The position numbers and the translations under genes are program-made. This document shows positions 29,181 to 38,171 of a DNA stretch of 64,000 nucleotides, piece by piece. The stretch's first letter is position 1, and each line of letters starts with the position of its first letter. The DNA comes from Flavobacterium sp. N2038 (GTDB lineage: Bacteria; Bacteroidota; Bacteroidia; Flavobacteriales; Flavobacteriaceae): contig NZ_CP110001.1 of assembly GCF_025947185.1 (NCBI RefSeq), positions 1,240,001 through 1,304,000 on the forward strand. Direction: 5' to 3'. The notes beneath the pieces are model-generated. The model saw only the letters and a program-made list of their open reading frames with translations. It did not search any database and had not been told where the DNA came from.

Positions 29181-29218
29181 CCCTGTTTGGAAATTTCTGT
29201 TATTTTCAAATTGAAGGG
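29181..29218 (+). promoter_or_regulatory. Leader hairpin before rplC
   Basis: CCCT pairs with AGGG and TTTGGAAA pairs with TTTTCAAA (one G-T), separated by a 1/4-base internal loop, with a 9-base loop at the tip. It begins at the predicted transcript start. In E. coli the S10 operon leader is the site of L4 feedback, so a regulatory role is plausible but unproved. Confidence 0.45.
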
Positions 29219-29245
29219 AATTTTAGTAATTAATAATTAATATTT

Positions 29246-29863
29246 ATGTCTGGGTTAATTGGTAAGAAAATCGGCATGACTAGTATTTTTGACGAAAACG
29301 GGAAAAACATTCCTTGTACAGTAATCGAAGCTGGTCCATGCGTTGTTACCCAAGTCAGAACCAAAAGTGTTGACGGGTACGAAGCGTTGCAACTTGGTTT
29401 CGATGACAAAAACGAGAAACATTCCACTAAAGCTGCTTTAGGGCACTTTAAAAAAGCTGGAACTGTTGCTAAGAAAAAAGTCGTTGAATTCCAAGATTTC
29501 GCAACTGAGCAAAAATTAGGAGATCTTATTGATGTTTCTATTTTTGAAGAAGGAGAATTTGTAGATGTACAAGGTGTGTCTAAAGGTAAAGGTTTCCAAG
29601 GGGTTGTTAAACGTCACGGTTTTGGTGGGGTTGGACAAGCTACTCATGGTCAGCACAACCGTTTAAGAGCGCCAGGTTCTGTAGGAGCTTCTTCTTATCC
29701 ATCTAGAGTATTCAAAGGAATGCGTATGGCTGGAAGAATGGGAGGAGAAAATGTAAAAGTTCAAAACCTTAGAGTTTTAAAAGTAGTTGCTGAAAAGAAC
29801 TTACTTGTTATTAAAGGATGTGTTCCTGGACATAAAAACTCTTATGTAATCATTCAGAAGTAA
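29246..29863 (+). CDS. rplC: 50S ribosomal protein L3
   Basis: L3 of 205 residues (209 in E. coli), an early assembly protein whose long loop reaches the peptidyl-transferase centre. Its conserved [13 protein letters not shown] start and the loop around [14 protein letters not shown] are present; the Gln in this loop is the one methylated by PrmB in E. coli. It is the first gene of the long S10-spc-alpha transcript and its stop overlaps the rplD start by one base. Confidence 0.98.
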   Translation: MSGLIGKKIGMTSIFDENGKNIPCTVIEAGPCVVTQVRTKSVDGYEALQLGFDDKNEKHSTKAALGHFKKAGTVAKKKVVEFQDFATEQKLGDLIDVSIFEEGEFVDVQGVSKGKGFQGVVKRHGFGGVGQATHGQHNRLRAPGSVGASSYPSRVFKGMRMAGRMGGENVKVQNLRVLKVVAEKNLLVIKGCVPGHKNSYVIIQK

Positions 29864-30492
29864 TGGAAGTAAAAGTATTAGATTTCAACGGAAAAGATAC
29901 TGGAAGAAAAGTTCAACTTTCTGATTCAGTATTCGCAATTGAACCAAACAATCACGCTGTATATCTTGATGTTAAGCAATATCTTGCTAATCAAAGACAA
30001 GGTACTCATAAGGCTAAAGAAAGAGCTGAAGTAACTGGTAGTACACGTAAGATTAAAAAACAAAAAGGAACTGGTACTGCTCGTGCGGGAAGTATTAAAA
30101 ATCCTTTGTTTAAAGGTGGTGGAACAGTTTTCGGGCCAAGACCAAGAAGTTATTCATTTAAATTGAATAAAAGCGTAAAAAGATTGGCTAGAAAATCAGC
30201 TTTCTCAATTAAAGCAAAAGAAGCGAATATTGTCGTTCTTGAAGACTTTAATTTTGAAGCGCCAAACACTAAAAATTTCATTAACGTTTTGAAAGCTTTA
30301 GGGTTAGAAAATAAAAAATCTCTATTTGTATTGGGTGAGTCAAATAAAAACGTATATTTGTCGTCACGTAATTTAAAGGCTTCTAATGTTGTAACTAGCT
30401 CAGAATTAAGCACTTACGCAATATTAAACGCTAATAATTTAGTGCTTTTGGAAGGTTCTTTAGAGTTAATTGAAGAAAATTTAAGTAAATAA
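29863..30492 (+). CDS. rplD: 50S ribosomal protein L4
   Basis: L4 of 209 residues, lining the exit tunnel. The tunnel-loop motif [12 protein letters not shown] is clear, followed by [13 protein letters not shown]. In gammaproteobacteria L4 represses the S10 operon through the leader, which is relevant to the hairpin upstream of rplC. The start codon overlaps the rplC stop, so translation is likely coupled. Confidence 0.98.
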   Translation: MEVKVLDFNGKDTGRKVQLSDSVFAIEPNNHAVYLDVKQYLANQRQGTHKAKERAEVTGSTRKIKKQKGTGTARAGSIKNPLFKGGGTVFGPRPRSYSFKLNKSVKRLARKSAFSIKAKEANIVVLEDFNFEAPNTKNFINVLKALGLENKKSLFVLGESNKNVYLSSRNLKASNVVTSSELSTYAILNANNLVLLEGSLELIEENLSK

Positions 30493-30499
30493 TAGGAAT

Positions 30500-30790
30500 A
30501 TGAGCATCATTATCAGACCTATAGTAACGGAAAAAGTAACCAAAGAAAGTGAAGTTCTTAACCGCTTCGGATTCGTTGTTGACAAAAAAGCAAACAAAGT
30601 TCAAATTAAGAAAGCTGTTGAGGCTGCTTATGGAGTAACTATCGTTTCTGTTAACACTATGAATGTGAGACCAGACAGATCTACTAAATACACTAAAAGT
30701 GGTTTAATCAGTGGAAAGACAAATGCAATTAAAAAAGCGATTGTTCAAGTACAAGAAGGAGAAACAATTGATTTTTACAACAATATCTAA
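30500..30790 (+). CDS. rplW: 50S ribosomal protein L23
   Basis: L23 of 96 residues (100 in E. coli). IIRPIVTEKVT at the N-terminus and FVVDKKANKVQIKKAVE are typical. It sits at the tunnel exit and docks trigger factor and SRP. It starts seven bases after rplD. Confidence 0.97.
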   Translation: MSIIIRPIVTEKVTKESEVLNRFGFVVDKKANKVQIKKAVEAAYGVTIVSVNTMNVRPDRSTKYTKSGLISGKTNAIKKAIVQVQEGETIDFYNNI

Positions 30791-30799
30791 GATAGAAAA

Positions 30800-31624
30800 A
30801 TGTCAGTAAGAAAATTAAAACCTATTACCCCAGGTCAGCGATTTAGAGTTGTGAATGGTTATGACGCCATTACAACTGATAAGCCGGAACGCTCTTTGAT
30901 AGCGCCGATAAAAAACTCTGGAGGTAGAAATAGTCAAGGAAAGATGACCATGCGTTATACGGGTGGTGGTCACAAGCAGAGATATCGTATTATTGATTTC
31001 AAAAGAACTAAAGACGGAATTCCGGCTACAGTGAAATCAATCGAATATGATCCAAATCGTACTGCATTTATCGCTTTATTAGCTTACGCTGATGGAGAGA
31101 AAACTTATGTAATTGCTCAAAATGGATTGAAAGTTGGTCAGAAATTAGTTTCTGGGCCAGAATCTCAACCAGAAATTGGTAATACATTACCTTTAAGCAG
31201 AATTCCTCTTGGAACTGTTATATCTTGTATTGAGTTACGTCCAGGACAAGGAGCTGTTATTGCTCGTTCAGCTGGAACTTTTGCTCAGTTAATGGCAAGA
31301 GACGGGAAATATGCAACAATTAAAATGCCATCTGGTGAGACAAGATTAATCTTGTTAACTTGTTCGGCTACAATTGGAGCTGTTTCTAACTCTGACCACC
31401 AATTAGTTGTATCTGGAAAAGCAGGTAGAACAAGATGGTTAGGAAGAAGACCTAGAACTAGACCAGTAGCGATGAACCCAGTTGATCACCCTATGGGAGG
31501 TGGTGAAGGACGTTCTTCTGGAGGGCACCCACGTTCAAGAAACGGATTGCCAGCTAAAGGTTACAGAACTCGTTCTAAGAAAAACCCGAGTAACAAGTAT
31601 ATCGTAGAACGTAGAAAGAAATAA
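30800..31624 (+). CDS. rplB: 50S ribosomal protein L2
   Basis: L2 of 274 residues (273 in E. coli), needed for subunit association and peptidyl transfer. The [11 protein letters not shown] start, the [21 protein letters not shown]-binding stretch and the C-terminal [15 protein letters not shown] loop with its conserved His are intact. It lies nine bases after rplW and six before rpsS. Confidence 0.98.
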   Translation: MSVRKLKPITPGQRFRVVNGYDAITTDKPERSLIAPIKNSGGRNSQGKMTMRYTGGGHKQRYRIIDFKRTKDGIPATVKSIEYDPNRTAFIALLAYADGEKTYVIAQNGLKVGQKLVSGPESQPEIGNTLPLSRIPLGTVISCIELRPGQGAVIARSAGTFAQLMARDGKYATIKMPSGETRLILLTCSATIGAVSNSDHQLVVSGKAGRTRWLGRRPRTRPVAMNPVDHPMGGGEGRSSGGHPRSRNGLPAKGYRTRSKKNPSNKYIVERRKK

Positions 31625-31630
31625 TAAGAT

Positions 31631-31909
31631 ATGGCACGTTCATTAAAAAAAGGACCTTTCGTTCATTATAAATTAGACAAGAAAGTTCAAGAAAACGTAG
31701 AAAGTGGTAAAAATAGTGTAGTGAAGACTTGGTCTAGAGCTTCAATGATTACTCCTGACTTTGTTGGACAAACTATCGCAGTTCATAACGGTCGTCAATT
31801 TGTACCAGTTTACGTAACAGAAAACATGGTAGGTCACAAATTAGGAGAGTTTTCACCAACTAGATCTTTTAGAGGTCATGCTGGAGCAAAAAATAAAGGT
31901 AAAAAATAA
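31631..31909 (+). CDS. rpsS: 30S ribosomal protein S19
   Basis: S19 of 92 residues, the usual size, located in the 30S head next to S13. [12 protein letters not shown] and the C-terminal [18 protein letters not shown] are diagnostic. It is packed six bases from both neighbours. Confidence 0.98.
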
Positions 31910-31915
31910 GAAGCA

Positions 31916-32329
31916 ATGGGAGTTCGTAAAAGAGAAACAGCAGATGCGAGAAAAGAGGCTAATAAGTCTATTGCTTTCGCAAAATTGAATAACTGCCCTA
32001 CTTCACCTAGAAAAATGCGCTTAGTAGCGGACTTGGTAAGAGGTCAGAAGGTAGAAAGAGCACTTAACATTTTAAGATTCAGTTCTAAAGAAGCTTCAAG
32101 AAAATTAGAAAAACTATTATTATCTGCAATCAACAACTGGGAGCAAAAAAATAGTGAAGGTAATTTAGAAGAAGCTGGTTTATTTGTTAAAGAGATCAGA
32201 GTAGATGGTGGAATGATGTTGAAAAGACTTCGTCCAGCTCCACAAGGTCGTGCACACAGAATCAGAAAACGTTCTAACCACGTAACAATCGTGCTTGGAG
32301 CTATCAATAACACACAAAGCAATTCTTAA
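31916..32329 (+). CDS. rplV: 50S ribosomal protein L22
   Basis: L22 of 137 residues, longer than the 110 of E. coli because of an N-terminal extension ([17 protein letters not shown]). The core begins at [18 protein letters not shown], and the tunnel hairpin ends with [16 protein letters not shown]. It contributes to the exit-tunnel constriction together with L4. It starts six bases after rpsS. Confidence 0.97.
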
Positions 32330-32334
32330 GCAGC

Positions 32335-33093
32335 ATGGGACAAAAGACAAATCCAATTGGAAATAGACTTGGTATCATCAGAGGGTGGGACTCAAACTGG
32401 TATGGTGGAAATGATTACGGTGATAAACTTGCCGAAGATCACAAAATCAGAAAGTATATCCACGCTCGTTTATCAAAAGCTAGTGTATCTAAAGTAATTA
32501 TCGAGAGAACTTTAAAGCTTGTAACCGTTACTATCACTACTGCTAGACCTGGTATTATTATCGGAAAAGGTGGACAAGAGGTAGACAAGTTAAAAGAAGA
32601 ACTTAAGAAAGTTACTGACAAAGAGGTTCAAATCAACATCTTTGAAATCAAAAGACCTGAATTAGATGCTTATCTTGTGGCGACAAGCATCGCTCGTCAA
32701 ATCGAAAGCCGTATCTCTTACAGACGTGCAATCAAAATGGCTATTGCTGCTTCTATGCGTATGAACGCTGAAGGTATCAAAGTTTTGATTTCTGGTCGTT
32801 TGAATGGTGCTGAGATGGCGCGTTCAGAAGGTTTCAAAGAAGGTAGAATTCCTCTATCAACTTTCAGAGCTGATATTGATTATGCTTTGGCTGAAGCTCA
32901 CACTACTTACGGTAGAATGGGTATCAAAGTATGGATCATGAAAGGTGAAGTTTATGGAAAGAGAGATCTTTCTCCACTTGCAGGAATGGATAAAAAACAA
33001 TCTGGTACTGGTGGTGGTAAAGGTGGAGATGCCCCTAGAGGTAAATCTAACTTTAATAAAGGTGGAAAACCAGACGCTCGTAAAAGAAAGTAA
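32335..33093 (+). CDS. rpsC: 30S ribosomal protein S3
   Basis: S3 of 252 residues (233 in E. coli). The N-terminal [19 protein letters not shown], the KH domain with [15 protein letters not shown] (the GKGG loop) and the C-terminal mRNA-entry domain are present. The tail is extended and rich in Gly and Lys. With S4 and S5 it forms the mRNA entry helicase. Confidence 0.98.
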
Positions 33094-33112
33094 ATTTTTA
33101 AACTAAAGAAAA

Positions 33113-33538
33113 ATGTTACAGCCTAAAAGAACAAAATACCGTAAGGTACAAAAAGGTAAGATGAAAGGTAACTCTCAAAGAGGGCATGAACTTTCTAATG
33201 GAATGTTTGGTATTAAATCTGTACATGAAGATGGAATGTTCTTAACTTCTCGTCAAATCGAAGCTGCGCGTATCGCTGCAACTCGTTACATGAAGAGAGA
33301 GGGACAATTATGGATTAAAATATTCCCAGACAAACCTATTACTAAGAAACCTCTTGAAGTACGTATGGGTAAAGGTAAAGGAGCAGTTGAGTATTGGGCT
33401 GCTGTTGTTAAACCAGGAAGAATTATGTTTGAAGTTGGAGGAGTTCCATTGTCAGTTGCAAAAGAGGCGTTACGTCTTGCAGCTCAAAAACTTCCAGTAA
33501 AAACTAAGTTCGTCGTTGCTAGAGATTTCGAAGCATAA
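33113..33538 (+). CDS. rplP: 50S ribosomal protein L16
   Basis: L16 of 141 residues (136 in E. coli), placed near the A-site t[18 protein letters not shown] at the start, and [20 protein letters not shown] with its downstream [10 protein letters not shown], are diagnostic. It starts 19 bases after rpsC. Confidence 0.98.
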   Translation: MLQPKRTKYRKVQKGKMKGNSQRGHELSNGMFGIKSVHEDGMFLTSRQIEAARIAATRYMKREGQLWIKIFPDKPITKKPLEVRMGKGKGAVEYWAAVVKPGRIMFEVGGVPLSVAKEALRLAAQKLPVKTKFVVARDFEA

Positions 33539-33551
33539 TTTATATTATATT

Positions 33552-33743
33552 ATGAAACAATCAGAAATAAAAGATCTTTCTGCAGCGGAGTTGCAAGAAA
33601 AACTTAGTCAAACTAAGAAAATATATGCTGACCTAAAAATGGCTCATGCTATTTCTCCAATTGAGAACCCGCTTCAAATTAGAGGTGTAAGAAGAACAGT
33701 TGCAAGATTGGCTACAGAGTTAACTAAAAGAGAGTTACAATAA
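33552..33743 (+). CDS. rpmC: 50S ribosomal protein L29
   Basis: L29 of 63 residues from the ATG at 33552 (MKQSEIKDLSAAELQEKL), the standard start. An in-frame ATG at 33516 lies inside rplP and would add twelve unrelated residues, so it is rejected. The two-helix hairpin and conserved NPLQIRGVRRTVARLATE are present. The protein sits beside L23 at the tunnel exit. Confidence 0.97.
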   Translation: MKQSEIKDLSAAELQEKLSQTKKIYADLKMAHAISPIENPLQIRGVRRTVARLATELTKRELQ

Positions 33744-33760
33744 TTGTATTCTGCTGAAAG

Positions 33761-34021
33761 ATGGAAGAAAAAAGAAATTTAAGAAAAGAAAGAATAGGTG
33801 TTGTTACTTCAAATAAAATGGATAAGTCTATTGTTATTGCTGAAGTAAGAAAAGTAAAACACCCATTATACGGTAAGTTCGTGTTGAAAACAAAGAAATA
33901 TGTTGCACACGACGAAACAAACGACTGTAACATTGGAGATACTGTAAGAATTAGCGAAACGCGTCCTTTAAGTAAAACAAAATGTTGGAGATTAGTTGAA
34001 ATCTTAGAAAGAGCTAAATAA
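33761..34021 (+). CDS. rpsQ: 30S ribosomal protein S17
   Basis: S17 of 86 residues (84 in E. coli), an OB-fold primary rRNA-binding protein. [19 protein letters not shown], then [19 protein letters not shown] and ETRPLSKTK, match the family. It lies 17 bases after rpmC and two before rplN. Confidence 0.98.
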   Translation: MEEKRNLRKERIGVVTSNKMDKSIVIAEVRKVKHPLYGKFVLKTKKYVAHDETNDCNIGDTVRISETRPLSKTKCWRLVEILERAK

Positions 34022-34023
34022 TT

Positions 34024-34392
34024 ATGGTACAACAGGAATCAAGACTAAAAGTAGCAGATAACACGGGAGCAAAAGAAGTTTTAACTATCCGTGTTTTAGG
34101 AGGTACCAAAAGAAGGTATGCCTCTGTTGGTGACAAGATTGTAGTATCTATTAAAGATGCAACTCCAAACGGTAACGTTAAAAAAGGAGCTGTTTCAACT
34201 GCAGTTGTTGTACGTACCAAAAAAGAAGTGAGAAGAGCTGATGGTTCTTATATCCGTTTCGATGATAATGCATGTGTTCTTTTGAACGCTGCAGGGGAAA
34301 TGAGAGGGACTCGTGTTTTTGGTCCGGTAGCAAGAGAACTTCGTGAAAAACAATTCATGAAAATTGTATCATTAGCACCAGAAGTGCTTTAA
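34024..34392 (+). CDS. rplN: 50S ribosomal protein L14
   Basis: L14 of 122 residues (123 in E. coli), at the subunit interface where it forms bridge B8 and binds Rsf[19 protein letters not shown] and the ending [16 protein letters not shown] are clear. It starts two bases after rpsQ. Confidence 0.98.
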
Positions 34393-34403
34393 TTCGTTTT
34401 AAG

Positions 34404-34718
34404 ATGATAAAGCTAAAAATAAAATCAGGAGATATCGTAAGAGTTATTGCTGGAGACCATAAAGGTGCTGAAGGTAAAGTTTTACGTGTTTACCGTGAGA
34501 AAAATAAAGCGATAGTTGAAGGTGTAAACATGGTTTCAAAACATACAAAACCAAGTGCTAAAAACCCTCAAGGTGGTATCGTTAAGAAAGAGGCTTCTAT
34601 TCAAATTTCTAACATTGCTCTAATTGATCCTAAAACTAAGGAAACAACTAGAGTAGGTATTAGAGTAGAAGGAGATAAGAAAGTAAGATTTTCAAAAAAA
34701 TCTAATCAAGTACTATAG
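34404..34718 (+). CDS. rplX: 50S ribosomal protein L24
   Basis: L24 of 104 residues, an assembly initiator of the 50S subunit. The KOW motif [19 protein letters not shown] lies at residues 6-24, followed by [17 protein letters not shown]. It ends two bases before rplE. Confidence 0.98.
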   Translation: MIKLKIKSGDIVRVIAGDHKGAEGKVLRVYREKNKAIVEGVNMVSKHTKPSAKNPQGGIVKKEASIQISNIALIDPKTKETTRVGIRVEGDKKVRFSKKSNQVL

Positions 34719-34720
34719 TA

Positions 34721-35272
34721 ATGGCATATACACCTAGACTAAAAGAAGAATATAAGAGTAGAGTAATCTCTGCTCTTAAAGAAGAGTTCGGATATACAAA
34801 CGTTATGCAAGTTCCAAAACTTGAAAAAATCGTTTTGAGCCGTGGAGTTGGTGCAGCTGTATCTGATAAAAAACTTATTGACTATGCAGTTGATGAGTTA
34901 ACAAAGATCACTGGACAAAAAGCAGTATCTACAATTTCAAAGAAAGACGTTGCGTCATTCAAATTGAGAAAAGGGATGCCTATTGGAGCAAAAGTTACTT
35001 TACGTGGTGAAAGAATGTATGAGTTTTTAGATAGACTTATTACTTCTGCTTTACCACGCGTTAGAGATTTTAGTGGTATCAAAGCTACAGGTTTCGACGG
35101 AAGAGGTAACTACAATCTTGGAGTTTTGGAGCAAATCATTTTCCCAGAAATTGATATTGACAAAGTAAACAAAATCTCAGGAATGGATATTACTTTTGTT
35201 ACTACTGCAAAAACAGACAAGGAAGCAAAGTCATTATTGGCTGAATTAGGATTACCTTTTAAAAAGAATTAA
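34721..35272 (+). CDS. rplE: 50S ribosomal protein L5
   Basis: L5 of 183 residues (179 in E. coli), a 5S rRNA-binding protein in the central protuberance. Conserved stretches are [15 protein letters not shown], then [17 protein letters not shown] and the [16 protein letters not shown] motif. It lies between rplX and rpsN with gaps of two and three bases. In E. coli the S8 repressor binds near the start of rplE; the 2-base gap here leaves no spacer for such a structure. Confidence 0.98.
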   Translation: MAYTPRLKEEYKSRVISALKEEFGYTNVMQVPKLEKIVLSRGVGAAVSDKKLIDYAVDELTKITGQKAVSTISKKDVASFKLRKGMPIGAKVTLRGERMYEFLDRLITSALPRVRDFSGIKATGFDGRGNYNLGVLEQIIFPEIDIDKVNKISGMDITFVTTAKTDKEAKSLLAELGLPFKKN

Positions 35273-35275
35273 GAC

Positions 35276-35545
35276 ATGGCTAAAGAATCAATGAAAGCCC
35301 GTGAGGTGAAAAGAGAGAAAACGGTAGCTAAGTATGCTGAAAAAAGAAAAGCTTTATTAGAAGCTGGAGATTATGAAGGCCTACAAAAATTACCTAAAAA
35401 TGCTTCACCAGTTCGTTTGCATAATCGTTGTAAATTAACAGGTAGACCAAGAGGTTATATTCGTCAATTTGGTATTTCTCGTGTAACTTTCCGTGAAATG
35501 GCTAATAATGGATTAATTCCTGGTGTTAAAAAAGCATCTTGGTAA
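35276..35545 (+). CDS. rpsN: 30S ribosomal protein S14 (zinc-free type)
   Basis: S14 of 89 residues. It has the long form with an N-terminal helical extension ([17 protein letters not shown]) and only one Cys, in [15 protein letters not shown], so the CxxC zinc motifs of the short C+ form are absent. The ending [11 protein letters not shown] is standard. A probable internal promoter begins at its last codons. Confidence 0.97.
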   Translation: MAKESMKAREVKREKTVAKYAEKRKALLEAGDYEGLQKLPKNASPVRLHNRCKLTGRPRGYIRQFGISRVTFREMANNGLIPGVKKASW

Positions 35546-35569
35546 TCTCGTAATAAGTTATTACTTTTG
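35538..35569 (+). promoter_or_regulatory. Candidate internal promoter before rpsH
   Basis: CTTG (35538-35541, three of four bases of the -33 box), 20 bases, then a perfect TACTTTTG (35562-35569). It straddles the rpsN stop codon and would start a second transcript near 35575, feeding rpsH onward. Confidence 0.6.
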
Positions 35570-35601
35570 CAAACCAAAAAATAATTTTAATTGATTAAAG
35601 G

Positions 35602-35625
35602 TTCGGGAGACGAGTGTCTCCCGAA
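35602..35625 (+). promoter_or_regulatory. Strong hairpin in the rpsN-rpsH spacer
   Basis: TTCGGGAGAC and GTCTCCCGAA make a perfect 10-bp stem around GAGT, extendable by GGT/ACC past a bulge. No T-tract follows, so it is not an intrinsic terminator. It lies 24 bases before the rpsH ATG. Since S8 is the autoregulator of the spc operon in E. coli, an RNA control site is a reasonable guess. Confidence 0.6.
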
Positions 35626-35649
35626 AACCATAATCGCAATCAAATACAT

Positions 35650-36048
35650 ATGTATACAGATCCTATTGCAGATTATTTGACTAGAGTTCGTAACGCTGTG
35701 GCTGCAAACCACAAAGTTGTTGAAATTCCGGCTTCTAATCTAAAAAAAGAAATAACTAAGATCTTATTTGATCAAGGTTATATCTTAAGTTACAAATTTG
35801 AGACGAACACTGTTCAGGGTTCAATCAAAATTGCTTTAAAGTATGATAAAGATACTAAAGAGCCTGTAATCAAAGATATCCAAAGAATTAGTAAACCTGG
35901 TTTACGTAAGTACGCAGGTGCTGCCAAATTACCGAGAATCCTTAACGGATTAGGAATTGCTATTGTTTCTACATCAAAAGGTTTGATGACTGGAAAACAA
36001 GCTAAGCAATTAAATGTAGGTGGTGAAGTAATTTGCTACGTATACTAA
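35650..36048 (+). CDS. rpsH: 30S ribosomal protein S8
   Basis: S8 of 132 residues from the ATG at 35650 (MYTDPIADYLTRVRNA), the standard start. An earlier in-frame ATG at 35614 lies inside the hairpin and adds residues not found in the family. The C-terminal GLGIAIVSTSKGLMTGKQA signature is complete. S8 binds helix 21 of 16S rRNA and is the classical feedback repressor of the spc operon. Confidence 0.97.
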   Translation: MYTDPIADYLTRVRNAVAANHKVVEIPASNLKKEITKILFDQGYILSYKFETNTVQGSIKIALKYDKDTKEPVIKDIQRISKPGLRKYAGAAKLPRILNGLGIAIVSTSKGLMTGKQAKQLNVGGEVICYVY

Positions 36049-36067
36049 TTTTAAACACTAGATAAAG

Positions 36068-36610
36068 ATGTCAAGAATAGGTAAAAGCCCAATTGTAATC
36101 ACTGCTGGTGTAACTGTAGAAGTTAAAGACGGTATTATTACAGTAAAAGGAAAAAAAGGTCAACTTACTCAGGAGTTTTCGGACGTAACTGTAAAAGTTG
36201 AAGGCGATCAAGTTTTAGTTGAAAGATCGTCTGATCATAAAGACCAAAGAGCAAAACACGGATTATACAGATCATTAATCAGTAATATGATTGTTGGTGT
36301 ATCTGAAGGTTTTACTAAAGAACTAGAATTAGTTGGAGTTGGTTACAGAGCTTCAAACCAAGGTCAAAAGTTAGATTTAGCTCTTGGATATTCTCACAAT
36401 ATTGTTTTAGAAATTGCTCCAGAAGTATCTTTAGAAACAATATCTGAAAAAGGTAAAAACCCTATCGTAAAGTTAACATCATTTGATAAACAACTTTTAG
36501 GTCAAGTTGCTGCGAAAATCAGAGGTTTCCGTAAGCCAGAGCCATACAAAGGAAAAGGTGTTAAATTTGTGGGTGAAGTATTAAGAAGAAAAGCAGGTAA
36601 ATCAGCTTAA
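36068..36610 (+). CDS. rplF: 50S ribosomal protein L6
   Basis: L6 of 180 residues with two similar alpha/beta domains. [10 protein letters not shown] at the start and the C-terminal signature [15 protein letters not shown] are diagnostic. It sits near the factor-binding site of the 50S subunit. It starts 19 bases after rpsH. Confidence 0.98.
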   Translation: MSRIGKSPIVITAGVTVEVKDGIITVKGKKGQLTQEFSDVTVKVEGDQVLVERSSDHKDQRAKHGLYRSLISNMIVGVSEGFTKELELVGVGYRASNQGQKLDLALGYSHNIVLEIAPEVSLETISEKGKNPIVKLTSFDKQLLGQVAAKIRGFRKPEPYKGKGVKFVGEVLRRKAGKSA

Positions 36611-36621
36611 AAAATAAGATT

Positions 36622-36972
36622 ATGTCATTAACAAAATCTGATAGAAGACAGAGAATTAGATTCAGAATTAGAAAGTCAATTAGTGGTACTGCTGCTAATC
36701 CAAGATTATCTGTATTTAGAAGTAACAAAGAAATTTACGCTCAACTTATTGATGATGTAAATGGAGTTACTATATTAGCTGCATCTTCAAGAGAAAAAGA
36801 AATAGGAAAAGGTACTAACGTTGAAGTAGCTGCTGCTGTTGGAAAACTAGTTGCGGAGAAAGCGTTAAAAGCTGGGATCGAAACCATCACTTTTGACAGA
36901 GGTGGATATTTGTATCACGGTCGTATTAAATCATTAGCAGAAGGCGCAAGAGCGGCTGGACTTAAATTCTAA
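36622..36972 (+). CDS. rplR: 50S ribosomal protein L18
   Basis: L18 of 116 residues, one of the 5S rRNA-binding proteins. [17 protein letters not shown], then [18 protein letters not shown] and [20 protein letters not shown], are typical. It is six bases from rpsE. Confidence 0.98.
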   Translation: MSLTKSDRRQRIRFRIRKSISGTAANPRLSVFRSNKEIYAQLIDDVNGVTILAASSREKEIGKGTNVEVAAAVGKLVAEKALKAGIETITFDRGGYLYHGRIKSLAEGARAAGLKF

Positions 36973-36978
36973 TATATT

Positions 36979-37500
36979 ATGTCTAAATACAAAAATGTAG
37001 AATTGGTAAAACCAAGTGGTCTTGAACTTAAAGATCGTCTGGTAAGTGTTAATCGTGTTACTAAAGTTACAAAAGGTGGTAGAGCTTTCGGTTTTTCTGC
37101 TATTGTAGTTGTAGGTGATGAAAATGGAGTAGTTGGTCACGGATTAGGAAAATCTAAAGACGTTTCTGAAGCAATTGCGAAAGCAGTAGAAGATGCTAAG
37201 AAAAATTTAGTAAAAATTCCTTTGAACGGACAATCAGTTCCTCACGAACAAAAAGGTAAATTTGGTGGTGCACGTGTATTTTTAATTCCTGCTTCTCATG
37301 GTACAGGAGTTATTGCTGGTGGAGCTGTTCGTTCAGTTCTTGAATCAGTAGGTATTCACGATGTATTATCTAAATCTCAAGGATCATCAAATCCTCATAA
37401 CGTAGTGAAAGCAACTTTTGATGCTTTATTACAAATGAGAAGCGCTCATACTGTTGCAAAACAAAGAGGTGTTTCTTTAGAAAAAGTTTTTAAAGGTTAA
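36979..37500 (+). CDS. rpsE: 30S ribosomal protein S5
   Basis: S5 of 173 residues (167 in E. coli). The double-stranded-RNA-binding-like N-terminal domain contains [18 protein letters not shown], the [19 protein letters not shown] signature follows, and the C-terminal domain includes [19 protein letters not shown]. It supports decoding accuracy and mRNA unwinding at the entry channel. Confidence 0.98.
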   Translation: MSKYKNVELVKPSGLELKDRLVSVNRVTKVTKGGRAFGFSAIVVVGDENGVVGHGLGKSKDVSEAIAKAVEDAKKNLVKIPLNGQSVPHEQKGKFGGARVFLIPASHGTGVIAGGAVRSVLESVGIHDVLSKSQGSSNPHNVVKATFDALLQMRSAHTVAKQRGVSLEKVFKG

Positions 37501-37512
37501 TTCAAGGAAATT

Positions 37513-37695
37513 ATGGCTAAATTATTAGTAAAACAAGTAAGAAGCAAAATCAACTGCCCTCTTTCTCAAAAAAGAGGTTTGGAAGCTTTAGGTCTACGTA
37601 AAATGGGACAAGTTGTAGAGCATGATTCAAATCCTGCAATCCTTGGGATGATAAACAAAGTTAAACACTTAGTTTCTGTAGAAGAAGCTAAATAA
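37513..37695 (+). CDS. rpmD: 50S ribosomal protein L30
   Basis: L30 of 60 residues, a small alpha/beta protein absent from some bacterial groups but present here. [20 protein letters not shown] and [13 protein letters not shown] are clear. It fits between rpsE and rplO with gaps of 12 and 11 bases. Confidence 0.97.
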   Translation: MAKLLVKQVRSKINCPLSQKRGLEALGLRKMGQVVEHDSNPAILGMINKVKHLVSVEEAK

Positions 37696-37706
37696 CAAAT
37701 ACTGTT

Positions 37707-38159
37707 ATGAATTTAAGTAACTTACAACCAGCTGAAGGGTCAACGCACAATCAAAATAAAAGATTAGGTAGAGGAGAAGGTTCTGGAAAAGGTGGTACTT
37801 CTGCAAGAGGTCACAAAGGAGCAAAATCTCGTTCTGGTTATTCTAAAAAGATTGGTTTTGAAGGAGGGCAAATGCCACTTCAAAGACGTGTACCTAAGTT
37901 TGGTTTCACAAACATCAATCGTAAAGAATACGAAGGTGTTAATTTAGATACGCTTCAATTATTAGTAGACAATGGTGTGATTACTGATTCTGTTTCTATG
38001 ACAGATTTCGTAGCAAACCGTCTAGCTACCAAAAATGAAATCGTTAAGATTTTAGGTAGAGGAGAGTTGAAAGCAAAATTAAAAGTAACTGCTCACAAAT
38101 TTACTGCTACTGCTAAAGCTGCTATTGAAGCTGCTGGAGGAGAGGCTGTAACAATATAA
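37707..38159 (+). CDS. rplO: 50S ribosomal protein L15
   Basis: L15 of 150 residues (144 in E. coli). The extended N-terminal arm is rich in Gly and basic residues (RLGRGEGSGKGGTSARGHKG), and the globular domain follows with GGQMPLQRRVPKFGF. It joins a late stage of 50S assembly. It precedes secY by 12 bases, the order seen in most bacteria. Confidence 0.98.
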   Translation: MNLSNLQPAEGSTHNQNKRLGRGEGSGKGGTSARGHKGAKSRSGYSKKIGFEGGQMPLQRRVPKFGFTNINRKEYEGVNLDTLQLLVDNGVITDSVSMTDFVANRLATKNEIVKILGRGELKAKLKVTAHKFTATAKAAIEAAGGEAVTI

Positions 38160-38171
38160 TTTTTCTATTGT

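Larger units (their letters stand above)
28839..29245. other. 407-bp gap between rpsJ and rplC
   Basis: It contains, in order, the rpsJ terminator (28861-28891), about 250 bp with no ORF but a small stem (GTCTTT with AAAGAC, 28949-28971), the rplC promoter (29145-29176) and a leader hairpin (29181-29218). The middle 250 bp show nothing else I can name. Confidence 0.7.

Noticed and set aside
35614..35649. Upstream ATG for rpsH
   Set aside because: It is inside the stem-loop and adds residues not found in S8 proteins.
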